Of a DNA stretch of 64,000 nt, positions 48,701-56,602 are shown one piece after another (position 1 is the first letter of the stretch; each line of letters opens with the position of its first letter). The position numbers were made by a program, and so were the translations under genes. The stretch lies in assembly GCA_958295825.1 (NCBI GenBank), contig OY282375.1, positions 2,279,489-2,343,488 on the forward strand, in the 5' to 3' direction. The notes below the pieces were generated by a model. It had not been told where the DNA came from, did no database searches, and worked only from the letters and a program-made list of their open reading frames with translations. The stretch is from an uncultured Candidatus Entotheonella sp. (GTDB lineage: Bacteria > Tectomicrobia > Entotheonellia > Entotheonellales > Entotheonellaceae).

Positions 48701-48973
48701 CGCGGTTGTAGAGGGTCTTGCGCGGACCGTAGCCGGCGGGCGCGTCGCGCCACCTCAGCCCGTATCGGATGACGTGGATGATGCCGCTGATGACTTTTCG
48801 GTCATCGCCCCGTGGGACGCCACGCACCTTGTTCGGCAGCAGGGGTTGAAGTCGGGCAACTTGCGCGTCGGATAGCCAGAAGTCGTGTTCGGGCATGAGG
48901 AACCTCCTGATGGAGTCAGAGTCTTGAATCCTGCATGCCCAAGGATAAGCCTTTTATAGGTCCTGAGCCTAGC
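48701..48973 (-). mobile_element. IS5-family remnant (transposase start and right terminal repeat)
   Basis: This 273-bp piece matches the right part of the IS5 at 19902-20743. The terminal repeat is TTTTATAGGTCCTGAGCC. The minus strand encodes the first 66 or so residues of the transposase (DFWLSDAQVARLQPLLPNKV to APAGYGPRKTLYNR). The frame then runs on into the inverted-repeat tail. The left half of the element is missing. Confidence 0.88.
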
Positions 48974-49019
48974 ATGCGCGCCTTGTTTCACCATGGATGC
49001 CTAAGGGCTGGAAACAATC

Positions 49020-50042
49020 GTGTGGCCTATCCGCAAATCAGTTGGCGTGCAAATCGCGCTGGCCGTCTTGGCGCTGCACCTCGCCTGCGCCGAACCGACG
49101 CCGCACGCCGAAACGCCCTTGCCGCCGGCGGGCTCCTGGGGCAGTGAGCCGATCGTCCCGATTCCTCTTACCACCGACCTCGACGTTACGCAGGTCGCCC
49201 TCGGTGAGAAGCTGTTCCACGACCCGCGCCTGTCGCGTAACAACATTTTTTCCTGTGCCACCTGCCACCGGCTCGACCAAGGGGGCGGCGATGGCGTGTC
49301 ACGGCCCCCAACCCTCGCGGGTGGCCTGCACCTGCGCAACACCCCGACCGTTTTCAACGTGGCGTTGAACTCCCGCTTCCATTGGGACGGCGGCTTTCGC
49401 ACGCTCGAAGCGGAAGCCGAAGCCGCCCTCCACGATCCCACCATCATGAATACCGATTGGGCGGACGTTCTGCCCAAGCTGCAGGCCGACGCCGACTACG
49501 TGAGCGCCTTCAACACCGCCTACCCCGGCGGGCTGACGCGAGCAAACGTGCTGCACGCCCTGGCCAGCTTCGAACGCTCGCTGAACACGCCAAATTCGCG
49601 CTTCGACCAGTATCTGCGCGGCGACGCCGACGTGCTCAGCAACAATGAAAAACGGGGCTACGACCTGTTCAAATCCTACGGCTGTGCCGCCTGCCACCAA
49701 GGCGTCAACGTGGGCGGCAACATGTTCCAGCGCTTCGGCATCTTCCGCAGCCAGACCAGACCTCGCGACGATGACGATAGGGGCCGCTTCGGCGTCACCG
49801 GCGCGGAGCGCGACCGGCAGGTGTTTCGCGTGCCCAGCCTGCGCAACGTGGCGGTAACGGCACCCTATTACCACGACGGACGCGTGCAGACCCTCGAAAC
49901 CGCGGTGGACCTGATGGCCACCCGACAGCTCGGCAGGCCGCTGCACAACGAGGAGATCGAACTCATCGTGCAGTTCCTGCACACGCTCACCGGCGAGTAC
50001 CAGGGGCAGTTGCTGACCCTCCCGGACGAGGACGGATCGTAA
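49020..50042 (+). CDS. Di-heme cytochrome c peroxidase (MauG/CcpA family) lipoprotein
   Basis: The 340-residue protein has a GTG start and a hydrophobic leader ending LALHLACAEP, a plausible lipobox. There are two c-type heme motifs: CATCH in the segment FHDPRLSRNNIFSCATCHRL (about residue 78) and CAACH (about residue 223). The LFHDPRLS opening, PTVFNVALNSRFHWDGGF and LRNVAVTAPYYHDGRVQTLE (Met/Tyr-type region) are as in MauG and bacterial CCPs. It probably sits in the periplasm and reduces peroxide or catalyses a radical-type protein modification. Its stop overlaps the start of the histidine kinase gene (TAATG), so it is co-translated with the two-component system. Confidence 0.9.
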   Translation: MWPIRKSVGVQIALAVLALHLACAEPTPHAETPLPPAGSWGSEPIVPIPLTTDLDVTQVALGEKLFHDPRLSRNNIFSCATCHRLDQGGGDGVSRPPTLAGGLHLRNTPTVFNVALNSRFHWDGGFRTLEAEAEAALHDPTIMNTDWADVLPKLQADADYVSAFNTAYPGGLTRANVLHALASFERSLNTPNSRFDQYLRGDADVLSNNEKRGYDLFKSYGCAACHQGVNVGGNMFQRFGIFRSQTRPRDDDDRGRFGVTGAERDRQVFRVPSLRNVAVTAPYYHDGRVQTLETAVDLMATRQLGRPLHNEEIELIVQFLHTLTGEYQGQLLTLPDEDGS

Positions 50043-51748
50043 TGGGCATCCCGTGGAGGCGGCTTCTGGCCGTCAGCGGTCTCTTGTTGCTGTTGACGTT
50101 TTTGCTGCTTCAGAGCAGAAGTCCCGACGCGGGCTTGCGGGAACGCATGTATGAGGCACTGCACGTCTTTGAAGTGCACGACGCCGAGTTGAACCGCGAC
50201 GTGCTGCTGGCACGCGCCGGTTTGCTGCCCCATTACGATTCGTTGTCGGAAGCCATGGACGGGCTATACGGCGCCCTGTACGACCTGGAATCCTGGAACG
50301 AGACGGCCTCCGAGGAGTTCAGCGCGGCCATCAGCGGGCACATCGCGGACCTGTCGCACGCCGTGCGGGAAAAAGAAACACTGCTCGAATACTTCAAGGC
50401 CGACAACGCCCTGCTGCGTAACTCGCTGACGTATTTCCTGCACACCGGCCACCTGCTCAGCACCCAGACGGCGGTGAACGACCGCGCCGTGGCCGCGGCC
50501 ATCGGCACCCTTTCCAACGCCATGCTGCGCTTCGTGCGCACGCCGCAGCGGGCGGTCAGCAACGAGATCAAAACGGCTCTCAACCAAATGACTGGCGCCA
50601 ACTTGTTGCAGCACGATCTGCACACCCTGGCCTTGCACGGGCACCTGATCGTCGACGTCCTGCTGGAAGTGGATACCCTGCTGCGTCAACTGCTGGCTGC
50701 TCCCACCACGACACGGGTGCGAGCGCTGCGGGACGCCTCACTGCAGTACTACAGCCAGATGGAAGCGCGGGCGCAAACCTACCGCATCCTGCTGTATCTC
50801 GTTGCCGTCGTGCTGCTGGCCTATCTGGTCTACCTGTTCAATCGCTTGCGTGCCAACGCCCGCGATCTCGGGCGCGCCAATGCCAACTTGCGCCGCGAGA
50901 TAGACGAACGGACGCGCCTGGAAGAGAAAGCGCGGGAGCAGGAGTTGCAACTGATACAGGCCAATAAGATGACCGCGCTCGGCACTCTGGTCGCCGGTGT
51001 GGCGCACGAAATCAACAACCCGAACAACCTGACGATGATGAACGCGCGCGTGGTGGCCGAGGCGTGGGGCGACGCACGGCACATCCTGGAGGATTACCAC
51101 GACGACAACGGTGAGTTTCTGATTGGCGGGCTGCCGTATGCAGAAATGCGCGAGACCGTGCCTGCACTCATCCGCGACATGCACGTCGGCGCGCAACGCA
51201 TCGAGCGCATCGTCAGCAACCTGAAAGACTTCGCGCGCCCCCGGCAGCAGGCCGTGCAGGCTACCTTGCAGGTCAACGAAGCGGTACAGCGGGCGGTGAA
51301 TCTGCTGCGTCACCGCATCGCCAAGACGATCAATTTCCAGGTCGAGATCACTGAGGGGTTGCCGCCATTGCAAGGCGACATGCAGCAAATCGAGCAGGTG
51401 GTGGTCAACCTCATCACCAATGCCCTGGAGGCGCTGCCGGGAGAAAGCGGACAGGTGACCGTATCGACGCGCTATAATCAGGACGACCACGACGTCGAGA
51501 TCGAGGTGTGGGACACCGGCGTCGGCATCCCGCAGGAAAACGTCGAACGGCTGTGCGATCCGTTTTTCACCACCAAGCAGGAACAGGGCGGCACGGGCCT
51601 CGGTCTCGCTATTACGTACACGCTGGTGCGCGACCACGGCGGCAACCTGGCGTTCGAGTCCATCCCCGGCCAGGGCACCCGAGCGCGCGTGACGCTGCCG
51701 TGCCCTGCCGAATCGCGGGTGTCCGTGCCAGAAGCCTTGCAGGTTTAG
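50042..51748 (+). CDS. Membrane sensor histidine kinase
   Basis: The 568-residue protein has a first membrane helix (LLAVSGLLLLLTFLLL, 8-23). A periplasmic, entirely helical region of about 220 residues follows, like the DAHL (double all-helical ligand-binding) type. Then come a second helix (LYLVAVVLLAYLVYLF, 251-266), a coiled linker, and the HisKA domain with VAGVAHEINNPNN (phospho-His H322). The HATPase domain has VVNLITNALEALP (N box), WDTGVGIP (G1) and EQGGTGLGLAITYT (G2). It is the sensor partner of the sigma-54 activator 19 bp downstream. The stimulus is unknown; its coupling to a periplasmic peroxidase suggests a redox or substrate signal. Confidence 0.93.
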   Translation: MGIPWRRLLAVSGLLLLLTFLLLQSRSPDAGLRERMYEALHVFEVHDAELNRDVLLARAGLLPHYDSLSEAMDGLYGALYDLESWNETASEEFSAAISGHIADLSHAVREKETLLEYFKADNALLRNSLTYFLHTGHLLSTQTAVNDRAVAAAIGTLSNAMLRFVRTPQRAVSNEIKTALNQMTGANLLQHDLHTLALHGHLIVDVLLEVDTLLRQLLAAPTTTRVRALRDASLQYYSQMEARAQTYRILLYLVAVVLLAYLVYLFNRLRANARDLGRANANLRREIDERTRLEEKAREQELQLIQANKMTALGTLVAGVAHEINNPNNLTMMNARVVAEAWGDARHILEDYHDDNGEFLIGGLPYAEMRETVPALIRDMHVGAQRIERIVSNLKDFARPRQQAVQATLQVNEAVQRAVNLLRHRIAKTINFQVEITEGLPPLQGDMQQIEQVVVNLITNALEALPGESGQVTVSTRYNQDDHDVEIEVWDTGVGIPQENVERLCDPFFTTKQEQGGTGLGLAITYTLVRDHGGNLAFESIPGQGTRARVTLPCPAESRVSVPEALQV

Positions 51749-51767
51749 CACAAGGAGTACCCCAAAC

Positions 51768-53204
51768 ATGGCATCTACCGCTTCATCACCGCTCCCCATT
51801 CTGCTGGTGGACGACGAGCCGCAGCTTTTGCGCAGCGCCAGCGTGTTGCTGCGCTCCTCCGGCGTCAAGCACGTCGTCACCCTTGACGACAGCCGCGAGG
51901 TCATGCCGTTGCTGAACGAGCAGGACGTGGGCGTCGTGGTGCTCGACCTCGCCATGCCGCACGTCACCGGCCAGGAGTTGCTAGTTCAGATCGCCGTCGG
52001 ATATCCCGACGTGCCGGTGATTCTGATGACCGCCACCAACGACCTGGACACCGCCGTGCAGTGCATGCAGGGGGGCGCTATCGACTACCTCGTCAAGCCG
52101 GTGGAGAAGAACCGCTTCGTGTCGTCAGTGACGCGGGCGCTGGAAATCCGCAACCTGCGCGAGGAAGTGTTGTCGCTGAAGGAGCACCTGCTGACCGAAC
52201 GGATCGACCAGCGTGACGCCTTTGCCGCCATCGTGACGCAGAGCAAGGCGATGCACGCCATATTCCGTTATGTCGACGCCATCGCCCCCTCACGCCAGCC
52301 GGTGCTGATCACCGGCGAGACGGGCACCGGCAAGGAGTTGCTGGCGCGCTCGGTGCATACGGTGTCGCACGGGCAGGGGGAACTGGTCGCCGTCAATGTG
52401 GCCGGGCTGGACGATACGATGTTCTCCGACACCCTGTTCGGCCACACCAAGGGCGCCTTTACCGGTGCCGACCAGACGCGCAGCGGGCTGATCACGCAGG
52501 CAGCCGACGGCACCCTGTTCCTGGACGAGATCGGCGACCTGGCCATCCCGTCGCAGGTCAAATTGCTGCGCCTGTTGCAGGAGGGGACGTATTACCCGCT
52601 CGGCGCCGACAATCCGCGGCAGAGCAGCGCGCGGGTGATTGTGGCGACCAACGTGGACATCGTGGAGCGGGTCAACGCCGGGGCGTTTCGCAAGGACCTG
52701 TATTACCGCCTGCGGGCCCACCACCTGCACATCCCGCCGTTGCGCGAGCGCCAGGAAGACCTGCCGCTGCTGATCAACCACTTCCTGGAGAAGGCCGCTC
52801 AGGAGCTGGGCAAGCCCACGCCGACCCCGCCGATGGAACTGTACCGCCTGCTGAAAACGTATGCGTTTCCCGGCAACGTGCGCGAGCTGGAAGCGATGGT
52901 CTTCGATGCCGTCGCCCAGCACCAAGGCGGCGTCCTGTCGCTCAAGACCTTTAGGTCCATCGCCTTCGATCGTCGCAACGGCCCTGACGACGGACCGCCA
53001 GCTGGCGCGGCGCTGGAGAACCTGTCGTCCCTCTTTCCTGACAGGTTACCCACCCTGAAGGAGGCCGAACAGGCGCTGATCGACGAGGCCCTGCAACGTG
53101 CCGACGGCAATCAGGGCATCGCCGCCGGCATGCTTGGCCTCACCCGCCAGGCGTTGAACAAACGCCTGACGCGGCAAAAATCGCCCGACCCCGTCGAGCC
53201 TTGA
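51768..53204 (+). CDS. Sigma-54-dependent response regulator (NtrC family)
   Basis: The 478-residue protein has a receiver domain with acidic pair (LLVDDEPQ), phospho-acceptor D60 (VVVLDLAMP) and K110 (YLVKPVEK). The AAA+ domain has GETGTGKELLAR (183-194), the sigma-54 contact loop GAFTGA (229-234), GTLFLDEIGDL, and the R-finger region DLYYRLRAHHLHIPPLRERQ. A C-terminal Fis-type HTH is NQGIAAGMLGLTRQALNKRL. It activates sigma-54 RNA polymerase when phosphorylated by the upstream kinase. The obvious target is the sigma-54 promoter 200 bp downstream at 53404, in front of pqqA. Confidence 0.95.
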   Translation: MASTASSPLPILLVDDEPQLLRSASVLLRSSGVKHVVTLDDSREVMPLLNEQDVGVVVLDLAMPHVTGQELLVQIAVGYPDVPVILMTATNDLDTAVQCMQGGAIDYLVKPVEKNRFVSSVTRALEIRNLREEVLSLKEHLLTERIDQRDAFAAIVTQSKAMHAIFRYVDAIAPSRQPVLITGETGTGKELLARSVHTVSHGQGELVAVNVAGLDDTMFSDTLFGHTKGAFTGADQTRSGLITQAADGTLFLDEIGDLAIPSQVKLLRLLQEGTYYPLGADNPRQSSARVIVATNVDIVERVNAGAFRKDLYYRLRAHHLHIPPLRERQEDLPLLINHFLEKAAQELGKPTPTPPMELYRLLKTYAFPGNVRELEAMVFDAVAQHQGGVLSLKTFRSIAFDRRNGPDDGPPAGAALENLSSLFPDRLPTLKEAEQALIDEALQRADGNQGIAAGMLGLTRQALNKRLTRQKSPDPVEP

Positions 53205-53403
53205 GCCGTGCCGCAAAAGGGGTGCGCCATTTTTTGCAGACGCAACCGTCGTATCAGGATTCTAAGTATTTATAGACAAGTGAGTTATGACGAATTGGGG
53301 CCTTTCATGTCACTGTCTGTCGCAAGGGCTTGTCGAGAGAGTGGGAAACAGGCCGCGGCTGTAACTGCCTTATTTATAGGACGATAGAAGGCTGAAGAAG
53401 TTT

Positions 53404-53419
53404 TGGCACACGCCTTGCA
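53404..53419 (+). promoter_or_regulatory. Sigma-54 promoter upstream of pqqA
   Basis: TGGCACACGCCTTGCA matches the -24/-12 consensus TGGCAC-N5-TTGC(A/T) with correct spacing. A transcript would start about 12 nt later (near 53431), giving a roughly 70-nt leader that carries a small hairpin CCCCGTCGGACGGGG (53450-53464) and the ribosome site AAGGAGATG before the pqqA ATG. No clear palindromic activator site is seen between 53205 and 53403; the repeated ATTTATAG at 53268 and 53371 is the only hint. Confidence 0.85.
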
Positions 53420-53503
53420 ATAGTACTAGAGAACGATGTTGATGAGTTTCCCCGTCGGACGGGGATGACAACCACGGGAAGTAAATCTCAAGGAGATGCA
53501 TCA

Positions 53504-53578
53504 ATGAAGTGGACCAAGCCTGCTTATCAGGACAAGCGTTTCGGTTTTGAGCTCACGATGTACATCCTCAATCGCTAA
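53504..53578 (+). CDS. pqqA: PQQ precursor peptide PqqA
   Basis: The peptide is 24 residues: begins MKWTKPAYQDKRFGF and ends ELTMYILNR. Glu16 and Tyr20 are exactly at the positions crosslinked by the radical SAM enzyme PqqE, in the context FExxxYxxxR. An AAGGAG site lies 9 nt upstream. Unlike standard loci, no pqqB, C, D, E or F follows; a strong terminator ends the transcript 20 bp after the stop codon. It is therefore an orphan pqqA gene with its own sigma-54 promoter, next to a two-component system and a peroxidase-type cytochrome. PqqA supplies the atoms of the cofactor pyrroloquinoline quinone used by periplasmic alcohol and sugar dehydrogenases. Confidence 0.95.
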   Translation: MKWTKPAYQDKRFGFELTMYILNR

Positions 53579-53597
53579 AACGATTGTTGATGCGTAA

Positions 53598-53627
53598 GGG
53601 CCTCGGGTTTCCCCGAGGCCCTTTTTT
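53598..53627 (+). terminator. Rho-independent terminator of pqqA
   Basis: GGGCCTCGGG, loop TTTC, CCCGAGGCCC, then TTTTTT. The 10-bp perfect stem with a T-tract lies 20 bp after the pqqA stop codon and shows that pqqA is monocistronic. Confidence 0.95.
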
Positions 53628-53710
53628 ACGCCTGTTCGGAGCCGCCCCCTTTTCGCCTGATCGGACGCTTTCGTAAAGTCGTCGACAGATCTGCCCCGCC
53701 AGAGACTAGA

Positions 53711-53736
53711 CTCAGGACTCATAATCAGAAACTAAC
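53711..53736. mobile_element. Solo left end of the IS5-family element
   Basis: CTCAGGACTCATAATCAGAA followed by ACTAAC matches the left end of the IS5 at 19904 with one difference. Nothing of the transposase remains downstream. It marks a past insertion or a deletion junction. Confidence 0.75.
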
Positions 53737-53854
53737 GCCGCAGGCCATTCTGAAGCGAATTTCGCCCGTTTCGCCCGGGTCGCCGTGTTTCCTTCGCGCG
53801 CGCGGCCGGTCGACGGTTCGCATGTTCTGATAAGGGCGATTATGTCGCCAGACG

Positions 53855-53887
53855 CAAAAAGCCCCTCCGGGACATTCCCCGGAGGGG
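53855..53887 (-). terminator. Rho-independent terminator of the gene at 53935
   Basis: On the minus strand CCCCTCCGGGG, loop AATG, TCCCGGAGGGG, then CTTTTTG. It sits about 50 bp after the stop codon of the hypothetical gene and is in the right orientation. Confidence 0.85.
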
Positions 53888-53934
53888 TGACTGGCAGGTT
53901 CGGACAACCTCGCACTATGTCAACTTTGGCATTC

Positions 53935-54588
53935 TTAAGGTAGGTCCCTCTGCCCCGTAAGAAACTCAATCACCAGCGGCTGCACATCAGGGGGCAGGAG
54001 GTTAACAAACGGTCCGGGAGCCTTGAATTTTTCGCGCAAATCATCTGGAAGTATTATCCAGATCGGCCACTTCTTGTTCCTGCTTATCGGGAATCCCTTC
54101 TGGTCTGCATTGGTACCGTTCCAGCGAAAAGCAATAACCCGAAGATGCTTTTCCGAACCCCACCAGCCGATCATGTAGGCGCCGTCTCCCGGGCCTTTGT
54201 CCAAAACGACTTTGAACTGTCCCAAAGAATCCTGCGGTGAGGTTACGTCTTGAGGGTGACGGTAATTCTCATTCGGATTGCACTGCACTGCATTCGGGTA
54301 GTTACCGACCGCAAGGTCTGGACCCAAACATGCTCTTGTTTCATCCCGCATGTCAGGGGGGAGGATGTTCTTGATAATCGCCGGATATAGAGCTGCATCA
54401 AGTGTTACAGATGTGCGTACTTCCGCCGGGCAATTGGCAATTTTACCTCCTGCATTCCAGCGAATAGCAATTCTTGGTTGATTTCTCCATCTCACAAGCC
54501 TGTATTCATACGACCCGCCACCTTTGAAACCATCATACTTCAAAATGACTTTTCCATCCCACGCCTGACCTCCTCTACACATAAACAT
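53935..54588 (-). CDS. Hypothetical protein with two similar halves
   Basis: The 217-residue product starts at an ATG behind AGAAGGAGC. Both halves contain a motif of the type (I)A-x-RWN followed later by ILPPD(M/L)R: first IAIRWNAGGKIAN and IIKNILPPDMRDE, then VIAFRWNGTNADQ and IWIILPDDLREKF. This suggests an internal duplication. I did not recognise a family. There is no signal peptide or membrane helix. It is lower in G+C than its neighbours and lies between IS5 debris and a toxin-antitoxin pair, so it was likely acquired horizontally. It is followed by its own terminator. Confidence 0.6.
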   Translation of the reverse strand: MFMCRGGQAWDGKVILKYDGFKGGGSYEYRLVRWRNQPRIAIRWNAGGKIANCPAEVRTSVTLDAALYPAIIKNILPPDMRDETRACLGPDLAVGNYPNAVQCNPNENYRHPQDVTSPQDSLGQFKVVLDKGPGDGAYMIGWWGSEKHLRVIAFRWNGTNADQKGFPISRNKKWPIWIILPDDLREKFKAPGPFVNLLPPDVQPLVIEFLTGQRDLP

Positions 54589-54832
54589 TGCTCCTTCTGT
54601 CTGTGAGTTCCGACTGCGGCACGCCCCTGCCATTGACGTACATGCCGCCCCAGGGGATTGCGCGGCGCCACCGCGGGCCCGGACCGGCGGCCTTCTATGA
54701 GGACGGGGCCGTTTCTTCACGAAGCGCCTGGCGACCCAAAGCACCCGAGGTCCTCTTACGACAACCAACTCTTTGTCGTGGAGTGCTGCAACGCCTTCCC
54801 ATAAACCGCATTTCCGCGGATCGTCGCCCCCT

Positions 54833-55114
54833 TCATGCGACCGGTTTCGCGCGCCTTGCGGCCGCAAGATCGTGGGCCAGCTGCAAGCGCAGCCACATCT
54901 CTGCGCTGCTCCATCCCATACCCTCGAGTTGCACAGCCAGCTTCGGCGCGATGCGGCCAACACCGGACAGCAAGCGGTTGAGCGTTGCCCGCGACACACC
55001 CATCAGCGTTGCAGCCTCCTGGATCGTCTTGTCATGGCCGCTGATCCAGTCGCGCAGCACGTCGCCGGGGTGACAAGGATCGCTCAGGTGGATGCTTTCA
55101 TGCTCGTTGCTCAT
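54833..55114 (-). CDS. higA: HigA-type antitoxin (XRE HTH)
   Basis: The 93-residue protein has the HigA layout: SDPCHPGDVLRDWISGHDKT (the HPGE/HPGD-x-L start), HTH IQEAATLMGVSRATLNRLLS, GRIAPKLAVQLEGMG, and a C-terminal helix AEMWLRLQLAHDLAAARR. It neutralises the HigB toxin encoded 12 bp upstream and normally represses the operon. The toxin-first order is typical of higBA. Confidence 0.92.
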   Translation of the reverse strand: MSNEHESIHLSDPCHPGDVLRDWISGHDKTIQEAATLMGVSRATLNRLLSGVGRIAPKLAVQLEGMGWSSAEMWLRLQLAHDLAAARRAKPVA

Positions 55115-55126
55115 GTCTCCCTGCTT

Positions 55127-55399
55127 TCAGTGATAGTCAACCAAGTCCACATTCACGGCCTCGCCCCTGTCAAAGCGGAACACCAGGCGCATGTTGCCCG
55201 TGACGCGGATGCTCCAATGTCCGGCCAAGTCGCCCCTGAGCGGATGTAATCGCCACGCCGGGTTGTCCAGTTCACTCGGTTGGGTAGCCTGATCCAAAAC
55301 GGACAGGATGCGGCGTAGCTTGCTTGCCAGCGGTCCCGGTATGCCTGCGGTCGAGCCAGTGGCGACGAATTGGCGCACGCCCTTGTGCTTGATCTTCAT
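55127..55399 (-). CDS. higB: HigB-type toxin (RelE superfamily)
   Basis: The 90-residue protein has KHKGVRQFVATGSTAGIPGP, LASKLRRILSVLDQATQPSE, NPAWRLHPLRGDLAGHWSIR and VTGNMRLVFRFDRGEAVNVD. The P-x-W-R-LH-L-G-G-x-WS-R-V-N-R-F pattern is diagnostic for HigB ribosome-dependent mRNA endonucleases. It is the first gene of the pair, with an AT-rich promoter region at 55400-55450. Confidence 0.93.
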   Translation of the reverse strand: MKIKHKGVRQFVATGSTAGIPGPLASKLRRILSVLDQATQPSELDNPAWRLHPLRGDLAGHWSIRVTGNMRLVFRFDRGEAVNVDLVDYH

Positions 55400-55728
55400 G
55401 TCGCCACTATATCACAATATAAGACATTGATACAATAATTTTAGACAAATCCACCTGTCAGGCGTTGCGGCAAGAAACGGTAAAGCCAAGTGTTACAATG
55501 CGAGAAACTTCCGATAACAACATTATGTAACCTTTGGTTCGGCGCGGCTGCTGGACCAAACGCGCCTCGGGGGAATGCCCCACCGTGTCCGCCGACGATC
55601 TACGCCGTTGCTGTAGGCGGGGAAAATACCGGTGGGGCAGGGCGTCCCTCAGCCGACCGCCCGGCACTAGGCAGTGGGGCAGGGGTGGGAAATGCGGACC
55701 TTCGCCGGGCGCAGGGACAAAAACCCGG
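55400..55728. other. Intergenic region with higBA promoter, no gene
   Basis: The first 60 bp are AT-rich (TATCACAATATAAGACATTG and so on), suitable for the higBA promoter. The remainder is G+C-rich and holds no frame with similarity or a good start. Nothing else is recognised. Confidence 0.5.
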
Positions 55729-56049
55729 CTAGTCGGCGTTTTCGGGGCCGATACCGGCTTTTTCTTCGAGGCGCGTGATGCGTCCCTCGAAGACGCGCAG
55801 CACGTCCTTGATCTCGTCATGCTGGCGCTGGTTCTCCGCCTGCATGGTGTCGAATCGGCGGTTCATGTCATCGAATCGGCGGTTCATGTCATCGAACCGG
55901 CGGTTGTTTTCCGTCTGCATGCCGTCGAAACGCCGGTTCATCTCCGTCTGCATGGTGTCCAGCCGTCCGTTGACTTGGTTGAACATGGTCACCATCGCCA
56001 CGAACAAGCCCGCCAACAGCACGTTGTTGCTGATTGTTTTCCAGTCCAT
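55729..56049 (-). CDS. Membrane-anchored coiled-coil protein
   Basis: The 106-residue protein has one N-terminal membrane helix (NNVLLAGLFVAMVTMFNQV). A heptad-repeat coiled coil follows, built from repeated NRRFDxM units (MNRRFDGMQTENNRRFDDMN and so on) and ending LEEKAGIGPENAD. At DNA level the repeat unit is a 21-bp tandem repeat (55850-55945), so copy number may vary. Such proteins are common and mostly of unknown function. It starts 12 bp after the upstream gene's stop with CAGGAG as ribosome site. Confidence 0.75.
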   Translation of the reverse strand: MDWKTISNNVLLAGLFVAMVTMFNQVNGRLDTMQTEMNRRFDGMQTENNRRFDDMNRRFDDMNRRFDTMQAENQRQHDEIKDVLRVFEGRITRLEEKAGIGPENAD

Positions 56050-56061
56050 ACGATTCTCCTG

Positions 56062-56319
56062 TCAGTCACGCCCGAAGCCCCGCGGCGGCTCCAGGGCCTC
56101 CAGGTCGCCGAAGTCGTAGTCGCAGATCGCCGTCAACCGTTCGGCAACGGCCGATTCCTGGAGGTTGTCGGGCAAGTTGTCAAGCCAATCTTGATACTCG
56201 ACCTGCAAGTCAACGAGTGTCTGGACGGCATCGCACCAGCGCTGGGGGCGGCTTCGTCGGTCTTGTGGGCGGCGGTAGCGCACCCGGGGCTGCTGTTTTG
56301 CGGCGTTGTCTCTCGGCAT
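56062..56319 (-). CDS. Small conserved-looking hypothetical protein
   Basis: The 85-residue protein has a basic N-terminus (PRDNAAKQQPRVRYRRPQDR) and a helical acidic core WCDAVQTLVDLQVEYQDWLD with NLPDNLQESAVAERLTAICD and a YDFGDLEALEPPRGFGRD end. It looks like small accessory proteins with a cytosolic helical bundle. It is co-transcribed with the coiled-coil gene. The function is unknown; the tight spacing argues that both belong together. Confidence 0.6.
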   Translation of the reverse strand: MPRDNAAKQQPRVRYRRPQDRRSRPQRWCDAVQTLVDLQVEYQDWLDNLPDNLQESAVAERLTAICDYDFGDLEALEPPRGFGRD

Positions 56320-56602
56320 TGCTGAGTCCCATGCGGCTACCGCACTCCGTTACGTAACGGGCCGTCAAGGGATTTTCTGGCCGGGGCCGAACAGTTCGTC
56401 CATGCACATGCCGTCGCCCCTCCGGGGTTCGGGTTTTCCACAAAGGCGCCCGATGTCGCCCGTCCGACACCCAACCCCCGCTCCACCAGCAGACAGACAA
56501 CCAACGGCCGGCGGACCTCCCGAGGTTTTCCTGCGCCGGCGGATTGCGCCTTGCCCGTACGTTGTCTCACCCCTGTACTGATGGAAGGGAATTCGAGACG
56601 AG

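Noticed and set aside
47547..48896. 449-codon open frame on the minus strand across the inverted repeat arm B
   Set aside because: It starts with IS5 transposase residues and then runs antisense through the phosphoesterase and wHTH genes, which have clear motifs. It is a high-G+C shadow.
49020..50042. The di-heme protein as part of a methylamine dehydrogenase (mau) cluster
   Set aside because: No mauA, mauB or other mau genes are nearby; MauG-like similarity alone does not support it.
53205..53403. Specific binding site for the sigma-54 activator
   Set aside because: Only weak repeats (ATTTATAG twice, CAAG..CTTG) are visible; none is a convincing palindrome, so no site was annotated.
55840..55950. 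Tandem repeat that at first looked like a short CRISPR array
   Set aside because: The 21-bp units have no spacers and encode NRRFDxM heptads of a coiled coil in frame.
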